A program made the translations under genes and the position numbers. Shown here piece by piece: positions 6,283 to 12,126 of a DNA stretch of 14,272 bases (position 1 is its first letter; each line of letters begins with the position of its first letter). The stretch spans positions 1-14,272 of the forward strand of contig CAZCXW010000034.1 of NCBI GenBank assembly GCA_964502785.1. Direction: 5' to 3'. Source of the stretch: JAGVYE01 sp964502785. GTDB lineage: Archaea; Nanobdellota; Nanobdellia; Woesearchaeales; GW2011-AR9. Under the pieces are notes generated by a model. That model was not told the origin of the DNA. It saw only the letters and a list, made by a program, of their open reading frames with translations, and made no database searches.

Positions 6283-6440
6283 TTTCGCAAGAAAAACCTT
6301 CTAAGAAAACCAGTTTTTGATATTAAAGCCTAAAAGTTAAAAATTTTAACATATTAGCCTGTCATTATTTTATAATGATGAATTCTTTTTTTATAGAACT
6401 TAGTTCTTGTTAAATGTTCTGGAGTATAATTTACTAAAAG
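6283..6440. other. AT-rich spacer with three short palindromes, no gene seen
   Basis: Between the S-layer promoter and the Hel308-like gene lie GTTAAAA-A-TTTTAAC (6336-6350), TCATTAT-TTT-ATAATGA (6362-6378) and AGAAC-TTA-GTTCT (6395-6407). No open frame or RNA gene was recognised. Palindromes of this size can arise by chance in AT-rich DNA, but three in 72 bases between divergent promoters could be regulator sites. Confidence 0.35.
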
Positions 6441-6450
6441 AATATATAGT
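6441..6450 (+). promoter_or_regulatory. TATA box for the Hel308-like gene (leaderless)
   Basis: AATATATAGT is centred about 26 nt before ATG 6472, so the transcript would begin at the start codon. Confidence 0.55.
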
Positions 6451-6471
6451 ATCTATTCTCCAAAACTGCTT

Positions 6472-7119
6472 ATGATTTTCCAAGAACTCCCTTTACCGGC
6501 ATTCTTTTACAAGCATTACCAACTCTATAATTCCCTTACACCCATTCAACAGAAAGCAATAGACGCGGGACTTCTGAAAGGGAGCTCCTTGCTAGTATGC
6601 GCACCTACCGCCTCCGGAAAGACACTGGTGGCAACGATGGCCATCTGCAAAGCTGTGGAACAAGGAAAAGCATTGTATGTGGTTCCGCTCAAGGCTCTGG
6701 CTAGTGAAAAATATAAAGAATACCTGCAGTTATTCAAGGACACACCGTACCAGGTAGTTCTTTCCACAGGAGATGTGGAATCTGATGGGAATTATTTAAG
6801 CAAGTATAATATATTAGTGTTAACGGCTGAAAAACTGGACAGTCTATTGCGCCATAAGATTTCCTGGCTTTCAGAAGTAAAAACCGTCATAGTGGATGAG
6901 ATTCATCTCCTCAATGACTCTTCCAGAGGACCGACAGTCGAGATTATATTAACGCTTCTCAAGACTCTCATTTCTCCGCAGATCATCGGCCTTTCGGCAA
7001 CGATAGGGAATCCACAAGAACTGGCGGCGTGGTTAGGAGCGACGCTTGTCCAGGATTCCTGGCGGCCAGTGGAATTAAAACAAGGCATTTATTGCGAAGG
7101 AGAGTTAAAGTTTTATTAG
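6472..7119 (+). CDS. Truncated Hel308-type helicase: first RecA domain only, 215 aa
   Basis: Hel308 is an archaeal superfamily 2 DNA helicase of about 700 residues acting at stalled forks. This protein matches only its start: N-terminal ELPLPAFFYKHY, Q motif LTPIQQKAI, motif I APTASGKT (about residues 44-51), Ia PLKALASEK, Ib-like STGDVES, motif II DEIH (about 142-145) and motif III SATIGN. It then ends at GELKFY-stop, at the boundary to the second RecA domain. Motifs IV-VI, the winged helix and the ratchet domain are missing, and the next 62 bases do not continue the family in any frame. Helicase activity is therefore unlikely. The frame is intact and the promoter looks good, so it may be a remnant or a separate ATP-binding half. 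Annotators might also call it a DEAD/DEAH-box protein. Confidence 0.85.
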   Translation: MIFQELPLPAFFYKHYQLYNSLTPIQQKAIDAGLLKGSSLLVCAPTASGKTLVATMAICKAVEQGKALYVVPLKALASEKYKEYLQLFKDTPYQVVLSTGDVESDGNYLSKYNILVLTAEKLDSLLRHKISWLSEVKTVIVDEIHLLNDSSRGPTVEIILTLLKTLISPQIIGLSATIGNPQELAAWLGATLVQDSWRPVELKQGIYCEGELKFY

Positions 7120-7181
7120 GGAATGGACTTTAAGTTGATAATTTTGAGATGAAGTTAGGAAAGTAGACTAAAGCCTGTTCT

Positions 7182-8375
7182 TCATTTCCCTGCAAAAACC
7201 CCTTCTAACACTTTCCAAGCGTACTTTTGTTTATATTCTTTTGCAATAGTACGTAAATGAATAGTATCAATTAAGACGTTTCTTTTGAAAAGTGTCTTTT
7301 TCAGGCGGCAGAGATATTCTAAGAATTGTGTAACATTCTTTGGTTTGAGCGTTTCCGCGCAGCGTTCGAAATCGAGAAGTATTGCATCATTATTACTATC
7401 TATTATAATATGCTTAGAGGGATGATGCATTTCTTCTTTGGTGAGTTTTAATGTATCTAAGATATAACATTGATGGAGGATGTCTTTGAGAACTTTAATG
7501 ATCTCTGATGAAGTGCGGGTTTCTGTCCAGACTTCTAAGAATTTTCCTTCGATAAATTGGCAGACGAGATAGTTCTCTCCAGCAAAGAAAAAGTAAGGGC
7601 CGATATGATATTTATTAAGAATCTGGAGCCATTTTGTTTCATTTTTGATTGTCCCGACCGCTTTGCTTCCTTCTTTTTCTGCTTTAATGGCGGCAAGAAC
7701 AATATCCTTTTTGGGAAGATGAGATTTGATGTGTTTATTTTTGTCCATGAACGCTTTGTAGATAATACCCCGCTTGCCATGTGTGAAATAATGAATATTG
7801 TTGAGTCCTTTACTTTCCAATTCACGAAGGAGAGGAGTTTTCGTAATTTCATATACATATAATTCTTCAAAATGGAGTTTCTCTTTGTCGAGTTCTTGAT
7901 ATTGAAAGAGGCGGTGGGTTATTATTTCATCAATTTTACGCTTATTCGTTAACGAAGAGAAGAGGAAAAGAATCTTTCCATCGGGAAAAAGATGCTTTGA
8001 AGCCTCTTGGAAGAAGCGTTCGGAAATTTCCCAGCCTTTCTTCCCGCCATATAAAGCATCATCCTGAATTCCTTTATCTTGAGAAAGGTAAGGAGGATTG
8101 AAGATAATATAATTAAATTGACCAGAAATATTTTGAAAAAGGTCGGAATGGACAGCTCTTATTTTCCGAAGTTTGTGTTTTTGGAGATGCTCTTGAAGGA
8201 TTTTTATTGCTTGTTCATTTATATCTGCAGCAATAACTTCACGGACATACGGACTTTTGATTAATGATAAAGCTTGAATCCCAGAACCAGTTCCCATATC
8301 TAATACTCTATTTTCAGCTAATTTAATCCATTTGTTCAAAAGGTGAGAATCTTCTGCTGGTTCGTAGACATCCAT
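7182..8375 (-). CDS. Fusion of Mtq2/HemK2-like methyltransferase and COG2112-type protein kinase, 397 aa
   Basis: Residues 1-180 are a HemK2/Mtq2-type N5-glutamine methyltransferase, which modifies the GGQ glutamine of archaeal/eukaryal release factor 1: N-terminal VYEPAEDSHLL, SAM motif DMGTGSG (26-32), acidic motif VIAADIN, and NPPY (93-96) that holds the target amide. The usual end, LHFEELYVYEI, is at 167-177. Residues about 185-397 are a small kinase-like domain of the archaeal COG2112 family: Gly-rich loop HGKRGIIYKA (199-208), putative Lys in AAIKAEKE, hinge FIEGKFL, catalytic-loop region HHPSKHIIID (317-326), and LLDFE (333-337) in place of DFG. The start ATG 8375 fits the Mtq2 N-terminus; a weak TATA (TTTATC near 8402) would make it leaderless. 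The two parts may act on the same translation-related target (inference). Confidence 0.85.
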   Translation of the reverse strand: MDVYEPAEDSHLLNKWIKLAENRVLDMGTGSGIQALSLIKSPYVREVIAADINEQAIKILQEHLQKHKLRKIRAVHSDLFQNISGQFNYIIFNPPYLSQDKGIQDDALYGGKKGWEISERFFQEASKHLFPDGKILFLFSSLTNKRKIDEIITHRLFQYQELDKEKLHFEELYVYEITKTPLLRELESKGLNNIHYFTHGKRGIIYKAFMDKNKHIKSHLPKKDIVLAAIKAEKEGSKAVGTIKNETKWLQILNKYHIGPYFFFAGENYLVCQFIEGKFLEVWTETRTSSEIIKVLKDILHQCYILDTLKLTKEEMHHPSKHIIIDSNNDAILLDFERCAETLKPKNVTQFLEYLCRLKKTLFKRNVLIDTIHLRTIAKEYKQKYAWKVLEGVFAGK

Positions 8376-8394
8376 CCATTGTGAAAAGAATAAG

Positions 8395-8428
8395 AGTTTG
8401 ATAAAGGTTGCTGTGGAAAATCAAGAAA
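8395..8428. repeat. Direct repeat, left copy (34 bp)
   Basis: AGTTTG-A-TAAAGG-T-TGCTGTGGAAAA followed by TCAAGAAA. The copy at 9036-9069 differs in two core bases (G for A, C for T) and in the two bases after GGAAAA. The pair flanks the RHH/MazF-type module. This copy also contains the probable TATA of the methyltransferase-kinase gene and the last codons of the toxin gene. Confidence 0.65.
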
Positions 8429-8732
8429 GATTTTCTAGTCTTTGCAAGAGCGTTTCGTGAAGTTTCTTTTTTTTGAGAGGCGATAGAGAAAAGAGTGTTT
8501 TAGAAATCATAATCGGTGAAATGGTGAAAATATAATTAGGACGGATTACACTTTCAACCAGCGCTCCTTCTTTTTTAGTTAAAGGAATTCCTTTACGATC
8601 TGTATTGCTCGTAACTCCTGCAACAACAATATTTCCATCTTCTTCAAATAAAACGACAGCGGGACGCCTTTTGAGATCAACACTATCAGTAAAGTGAACT
8701 AAAGCAAGAACAACATCTCCAGATTTAAGCAT
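8421..8732 (-). CDS. MazF/PemK-like toxin (predicted mRNA interferase), 103 aa
   Basis: Predicted sequence-specific endoribonuclease of the PemK/MazF family. The SH3-like barrel pattern is visible: MLKSGDVVLALV at the N-terminus, then KRRPAVVLF (strand with the conserved R-P-A-V), GNIVVAGVTSN, and SVIRPNYIFTI, followed by a Lys-rich C-terminal helix (LSPLKKKKLHETLLQRLENL). I chose ATG 8732 rather than the codon six residues upstream, because it overlaps the antitoxin stop by 8 nt as toxin genes commonly do and MLKSGD is the normal family beginning. It forms an operon with the antitoxin upstream. The length is slightly short of typical MazF (110-120 aa), with an atypical positively charged end. 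Confidence 0.82.
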   Translation of the reverse strand: MLKSGDVVLALVHFTDSVDLKRRPAVVLFEEDGNIVVAGVTSNTDRKGIPLTKKEGALVESVIRPNYIFTISPIMISKTLFSLSPLKKKKLHETLLQRLENLS

Positions 8733-8952
8733 CTTCCCATACCTCATCATCTTTATTGTCCCACAACTCTTTCATTTTTTGGCGCTGAATTTCGTACAGG
8801 AAACGGTCATAATGATTATGCTGTTTACTTGTTTTAAAGAGATGTAACATCTTTGAAATAAGCTCGTTGTAAGGTTGGCGAGGATATTCTTTTGCGGCTT
8901 TAAGTTCCTCTACGAGATTGCGAGGCAGTTGAATAGTTGTGTTATTTATCAT
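8725..8952 (-). CDS. Ribbon-helix-helix-like antitoxin, 75 aa
   Basis: Partner of the MazF/PemK-like toxin. The N-terminus INNTTIQLPRNLVEELKAAK has the beta-strand (T-I-Q-L) and helix expected of an RHH/CopG-type DNA-binding dimer, and is followed by YNELISKMLHLF. The C-terminal half (RQKMKELWDNKDDEVWEDA) is charged and would wrap the toxin. ATG 8952 is preceded by GGTGAT at 8958-8963. The palindromic stretch around GTTAAC (8964-8978) just upstream could be its operator. The gene order antitoxin-toxin with an 8-nt overlap supports translational coupling. Confidence 0.78.
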   Translation of the reverse strand: MINNTTIQLPRNLVEELKAAKEYPRQPYNELISKMLHLFKTSKQHNHYDRFLYEIQRQKMKELWDNKDDEVWEDA

Positions 8953-8963
8953 TATATATCACC

Positions 8964-8978
8964 TATAGTTAACATATA
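8964..8978. promoter_or_regulatory. Possible autoregulatory operator of the RHH/MazF-type operon
   Basis: TATAGTTAACATATA is a near-palindrome centred on GTTAAC, lying directly before the ribosome binding site of the antitoxin and overlapping a TATA-like TTATATG. RHH antitoxins typically bind such sites. There is no direct proof. Confidence 0.35.
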
Positions 8979-9035
8979 ACACTACTTTAACTATTTTTGG
9001 GTCTGTAATCAAGAAGAACTATATGATTTGAAAAT

Positions 9036-9069
9036 AGTTTGGTAAAGGCTGCTGTGGAAAAAAAAGAAA
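9036..9069. repeat. Direct repeat, right copy (34 bp)
   Basis: AGTTTG-G-TAAAGG-C-TGCTGTGGAAAA followed by AAAAGAAA, matching 8395-8428 at offset 641. It lies immediately behind the stop of the surface protein at 9079; on the minus strand it is a T-rich tract that may also terminate that gene. Confidence 0.65.
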
Positions 9070-9078
9070 AGAAAAAAA

Positions 9079-9786
9079 TTAATTACAGCGGAGGATGAAA
9101 TTGAAATCTCCACTAAACGCAGTTTTAGCTATACTTCCCATTTCAAACTCATCGCCATTCGGTAAATTATATCTTTGCCCTTTTTGGAGATTATACCTGT
9201 AAAACACGGGGTTTCCGAGAAGATATATAGGACCGTTGGCAGTAGTATTGCGATAAGTAGAACTAGCAATCGTAACAGCAGCGTAAGAGCCAAAACTGAG
9301 AGTTGGGTTAATGGCTTGATAAGTTGTGTTACTACACCCTTTATTATACGAAAAAATTATTGAAGAGTTTACTGTACTTCCAGAGGCGTTCGTATTAAAG
9401 TATAAACCGCCCCCATAGTAATCAACTTTGCCAATCCCTTGCCCATAAAAAAATGTCCCTTGTCCTGTCCAAGGATTGTACTCCGCGTCAAACTCATGGC
9501 TAATACCATTGATAGTAATGGTTGCATTATGATTGGAATGTACAGACGTTTCAAACATAAAAGTTTTACGGGGTGAAGTTCCGCTGTTCTTTGGAGGTGT
9601 TGAAATAATAGGAGCAGTGCTAGTTCTCCGCGCTTCCCCCGCTAATGCACTCTCATCAGAAACGTCATTCACAGAAACTGTTGAACTTCCTCCATTCAAC
9701 ACTAAAACAACGACCGCCACAACCGCGACAATCGCCACAATGGCAATATATGGCATGACACTGCTTTTACATTCTTTTTGATCCAT
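9079..9786 (-). CDS. Membrane-anchored surface protein, 235 aa (paralogue of 1-223)
   Basis: ATG 9786 is chosen because GGTGA lies about 5 nt upstream and the N-terminus then aligns with the protein at 1-223; the frame is open 35 codons further back through the G tract, but that region is promoter. The short cytoplasmic head MDQKECKSSVM is followed by the anchor PYIAIVAIVAVVAVVVLV, a linker with ALAGEA, a Pro/Ser/Thr-rich stalk (about residues 55-75) and an extracellular beta-rich domain rich in Asn, Thr, Gly and Tyr (for example ITINGISHEF, FFYGQGIGKVDYYGGG). Many N-x-S/T sequons (such as NHNATI, NASGS, NSS, NTT) suggest N-glycosylation. A pair of Cys (YNKGC and the penultimate residue) could form a disulfide. 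Function is unknown; an adhesin or phage/host contact protein would fit. Confidence 0.85.
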   Translation of the reverse strand: MDQKECKSSVMPYIAIVAIVAVVAVVVLVLNGGSSTVSVNDVSDESALAGEARRTSTAPIISTPPKNSGTSPRKTFMFETSVHSNHNATITINGISHEFDAEYNPWTGQGTFFYGQGIGKVDYYGGGLYFNTNASGSTVNSSIIFSYNKGCSNTTYQAINPTLSFGSYAAVTIASSTYRNTTANGPIYLLGNPVFYRYNLQKGQRYNLPNGDEFEMGSIAKTAFSGDFNFILRCN

Positions 9787-9837
9787 TAGATTCACCTTCT
9801 TTTTGTATAAATAATGAGAAGAAGTAAAAGATGATAG

Positions 9838-9874
9838 TTTATATTGTTTTACTACCCCCCCCCCAGTGAGTAAC
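9838..9874 (-). promoter_or_regulatory. Promoter with TATA box and G10 tract inside an inverted repeat (copy B)
   Basis: Minus strand: GTTACTCACT, ten G (9855-9864), TAGTAAAAC, AATATAAA (9838-9845). The order and spacing are as at 276-310 except for two extra G. A start near 9815 would leave a leader of about 30 nt ending in GGTGA before ATG 9786. DNA outside this block is not similar between the two loci, so the block itself is conserved. Confidence 0.65.
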
Positions 9875-9892
9875 TTATCTCGGCAAAGCAAA

Positions 9893-9903
9893 AATTTTTA
9901 TAG
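9893..9903 (+). promoter_or_regulatory. TATA box for the MNT/HEPN operon (leaderless)
   Basis: ATTTTTATAG is centred about 26 nt before ATG 9925. It lies back to back with the G-tract promoter, about 20 bases away, so the two divergent promoters share one short intergenic region. Confidence 0.5.
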
Positions 9904-9924
9904 AACAGCCTCGTCTTTCGTATT

Positions 9925-10329
9925 ATGAATTTTAAGTTGTATCAAAAGTCTCTTGAAAAGATTGCAAAAAAGTATCATTTGCGGCTGATTGTTCTCTTTG
10001 GGTCACAAGCCTCTCAAAAGATAAGTAAAGAGAGTGACATAGATCTTGCTATTCTTCCGTCCCGTACTGTTAATGAAGAAAAATTATATGAAGAATTAAT
10101 GAGTCTCTTCAAAAGAGCAGATATAGATCTCGTAAACATTAAGAAAGAACACAATCACCTTCTACTTTTTGAAATCTTACATAAAGGAATTGTTCTCTAT
10201 GAAGCTAAACCTGGATTGAAAAGCACATTAGAATGGCAGAGTTTTATTGATTACGTCGATTTCCAACGGTTTTTTAATGAAAGAAGCCACTTGCTGGATA
10301 AAAAGATTGCCGCGCTGATGGAACAATGA
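9925..10329 (+). CDS. MNT-domain nucleotidyltransferase antitoxin (MntA-like), 134 aa
   Basis: Minimal nucleotidyltransferase of the Pol-beta superfamily. The active site LFGSQASQKISKESDIDLAI gives GS (26-27), ten residues, then D38-x-D40; the third acidic residue is probably in RADIDLV (D66 or D68). In type VII toxin-antitoxin systems such enzymes AMPylate the HEPN toxin to silence it. The C-terminal part (FIDYVDFQRFFNERSHLLDKK) is an added helical region that makes the protein longer than a bare MNT domain. The stop overlaps the HEPN start by 4 nt (ATGA), so the two are translationally coupled. Transcription is probably leaderless from the TATA at 9893-9903. Confidence 0.9.
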   Translation: MNFKLYQKSLEKIAKKYHLRLIVLFGSQASQKISKESDIDLAILPSRTVNEEKLYEELMSLFKRADIDLVNIKKEHNHLLLFEILHKGIVLYEAKPGLKSTLEWQSFIDYVDFQRFFNERSHLLDKKIAALMEQ

Positions 10330-10754
10330 ACCAAAATAAAGATATTATCGAAAGTAAAATAGAAAATGTCGTTGATCTTCTTGAGAAATTGAAAGCTATT
10401 TTAATGGAATATGAGAACAATTTAGAGCTACAGGAATTTTTATTCTATGCAGCGGAAAAAAAAGCAGAGGAAATTGTAGAATCGGCAACTTCAATCAATC
10501 AAGAATTATTGAAAACAAAAGAAAAAATAAGTTCAAGTTATTATGATAGTTTTATTGATTTGAAGTGTTTTTCTGTTTTCGACCAAAAGGAGTTAATCGA
10601 ATTGGCTAAGACGGCAGGATTTAGGAATAGATTAGCCCATGATTATCTGACAATTAACCAAGATATAGCTTTGAAAACAATGAAACATATGCTCAAGATT
10701 TACCCTAAATATCTTTCTAAAATAAAATTCATGATCTCAAAATCACAATCCTAA
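10326..10754 (+). CDS. HEPN-domain RNase toxin (HepT-like, DUF86), 142 aa
   Basis: All-alpha HEPN protein with the RNase signature R-x4-H-x-Y as RNRLAHDY (R100, H105, Y107), which forms the catalytic site at the dimer face, and the usual upstream helices (IENVVDLLEKLKAIL, LQEFLFYAAEKKAEEIVESA). Typical HepT toxins cut RNA such as tRNA; the Tyr is the residue AMPylated by MntA. The last 12 bases overlap the 3' end of the convergent nucleotidyltransferase gene at 10743. All catalytic residues are present, so the module looks functional. Confidence 0.9.
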   Translation: MNQNKDIIESKIENVVDLLEKLKAILMEYENNLELQEFLFYAAEKKAEEIVESATSINQELLKTKEKISSSYYDSFIDLKCFSVFDQKELIELAKTAGFRNRLAHDYLTINQDIALKTMKHMLKIYPKYLSKIKFMISKSQS

Positions 10755-11462
10755 CTTCTTCGCGATTTCCTGCGCTTCCCGCAGCTGTTCCAGCGTGCCG
10801 ATGTCAAGAATATACTTACTAACTTCGTACTCAAAAACTATACCTTTATCGATCAAGGATTGAATGGCATCGGTAATCTCATACTCTCCGCGAGGGCTGA
10901 GTGGAACATGTTTACATTCTTCAAAGATTTCTCTAGGTAAAATATAGACACTAAAATTTGCGAGATTTGAAGGGGGCTGAGTTGATTTTTCGACAATCTT
11001 CAAAACGTTCTTCCCTTTGATAGCCACAGTTCCATATCGAGAGGTATCTGTGACTTCCTTAACAGTAAAAACGCCTTCCGATCTATGTGAGAGAAGCCGT
11101 GATAAGACCTCTGTTTCAAACAAAGAATCAATGGCGATGAGAAAAAAACGTTTTCCTTTTATATATGATTCAACATACAACAGAGCATTGGCATTTCCTT
11201 TTCGTTCTTTCTGTTCAATAAATGTAAGAGTAACGCCAAACTGAGAACCATTGCCAAAATAATCAATTATTTTTTCTTTGAAATGATTGACAATCACAAT
11301 AATTTTAGTAATTCCTGCTGTTTTTAATTGTTCAATAAGAATTTGCAATAATGGCTTTCCGTTAACTTCAACCAATGCTTTGGTCGTATTATACGTTAAA
11401 GGTCGGAGGCGTTTCCCTTCGCCCGCGGCGAGAATCACCGCTTCGGTTGGTTTTGTGGTCAT
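10743..11462 (-). CDS. Sugar-1-phosphate nucleotidyltransferase (NDP-sugar pyrophosphorylase), 239 aa
   Basis: Enzyme of the NTP_transferase family that joins a sugar-1-phosphate to an NTP, releasing pyrophosphate. The signature AVILAAGEGKRLRPLTYNTTK binds the nucleotide, KALVEVNGKPLL follows, IAIDSLF stands at the place of the metal-binding aspartate, and SPRGEYEITDAI contacts the sugar. It has no left-handed beta-helix C-terminus, so it is a short single-domain form like RmlA/GlmU N-termini; the sugar cannot be told. ATG 11462 (MTTKPTEAV) is preferred over TTG 11471. No clear ribosome binding site is seen; coupling to the overlapping HAD gene is likely. It is the last gene of the YvcK-HAD cluster. 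Confidence 0.9.
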   Translation of the reverse strand: MTTKPTEAVILAAGEGKRLRPLTYNTTKALVEVNGKPLLQILIEQLKTAGITKIIVIVNHFKEKIIDYFGNGSQFGVTLTFIEQKERKGNANALLYVESYIKGKRFFLIAIDSLFETEVLSRLLSHRSEGVFTVKEVTDTSRYGTVAIKGKNVLKIVEKSTQPPSNLANFSVYILPREIFEECKHVPLSPRGEYEITDAIQSLIDKGIVFEYEVSKYILDIGTLEQLREAQEIAKKLGL

Positions 11463-12126
11463 AATGATCAATAATTTCTTTTAATTCCTGAAGGGAAGCT
11501 ATGGAATAATCAACTTCTCCTGGAAAGGGAGCATCAATTTTTCCACGTCCCCATCGGACATGAACTGTTTTCATGCCTAATTCTTTAGCAGGAAGCAAAT
11601 CTGTTTTAAATTTATCGCCGCAGACGAGGATATTTTCTGGCTGGCAGGAAAATTCTTCCTGTAATGATTTATATTTTTTTTTCTTATCGTATTCATCGGT
11701 TAAAACGACTTTATGGAATAAATGAGGATGAATTTTAGCCTTTTTCATTTTTCCATACTGTTCTTCTTCAACTCCGGCTGTTACCAAAACCAATTGATGA
11801 CCTTGTTGTTGCACCTGAGCAAGAAGTTCTTGAGCACCAGGTAAAGTATTGATCGGAAAATCAAGCTGTTCACCGCCGTAATAAGCATCGAGCCCTGTTT
11901 GGAATATTTTCTCTGATGTTGGATACTGTTGAAGAAATTTATGCAGCGTTTCTTTTCCATTTGAAGCAGTAGAATTAATATTCATTAAGAGTTGAAAGGC
12001 CGCTTCAAATGAATCTACTTTTAAATCTGCGGCAATCATTTTCTCTAACGCGATGCGAAATTTAACAGGCTGACTGCAGCCAAACGTATCAATTAATGTA
12101 TCATCTAAATCAAAGATTATTAACAA
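11389..12126 (-). CDS. HAD-superfamily phosphatase, 245 aa
   Basis: Haloacid-dehalogenase-type hydrolase, probably a phosphatase. Motif I is IFDLDDTLID (nucleophile D5, acid D7), a helical cap spans about residues 18-90, motif II lies in LVLVTAGVEE, and motif IV in ILVCGDKFKTDLLPAKELGM. The substrate is unknown; the neighbours suggest a sugar phosphate. The start is TTG 12126, because a stop sits two codons upstream in frame and GGAGTTGAT lies about 8 nt before it; it overlaps the YvcK end by 17 nt. The last 25 or so residues (about HKTNRSGDSRRGRRETPP) are the next gene read in another frame, a 74-nt overlap that suggests the original stop after ELKEIIDHYD was lost. Confidence 0.85.
   Translation of the reverse strand: MLIIFDLDDTLIDTFGCSQPVKFRIALEKMIAADLKVDSFEAAFQLLMNINSTASNGKETLHKFLQQYPTSEKIFQTGLDAYYGGEQLDFPINTLPGAQELLAQVQQQGHQLVLVTAGVEEEQYGKMKKAKIHPHLFHKVVLTDEYDKKKKYKSLQEEFSCQPENILVCGDKFKTDLLPAKELGMKTVHVRWGRGKIDAPFPGEVDYSIASLQELKEIIDHYDHKTNRSGDSRRGRRETPPTFNV

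Noticed and set aside
9787..9891. N-terminal extension of the surface protein from ATG 9891 through the G tract
   Set aside because: The predicted transcript starts near 9815, and the GGTGA site and alignment with the paralogue point to ATG 9786.
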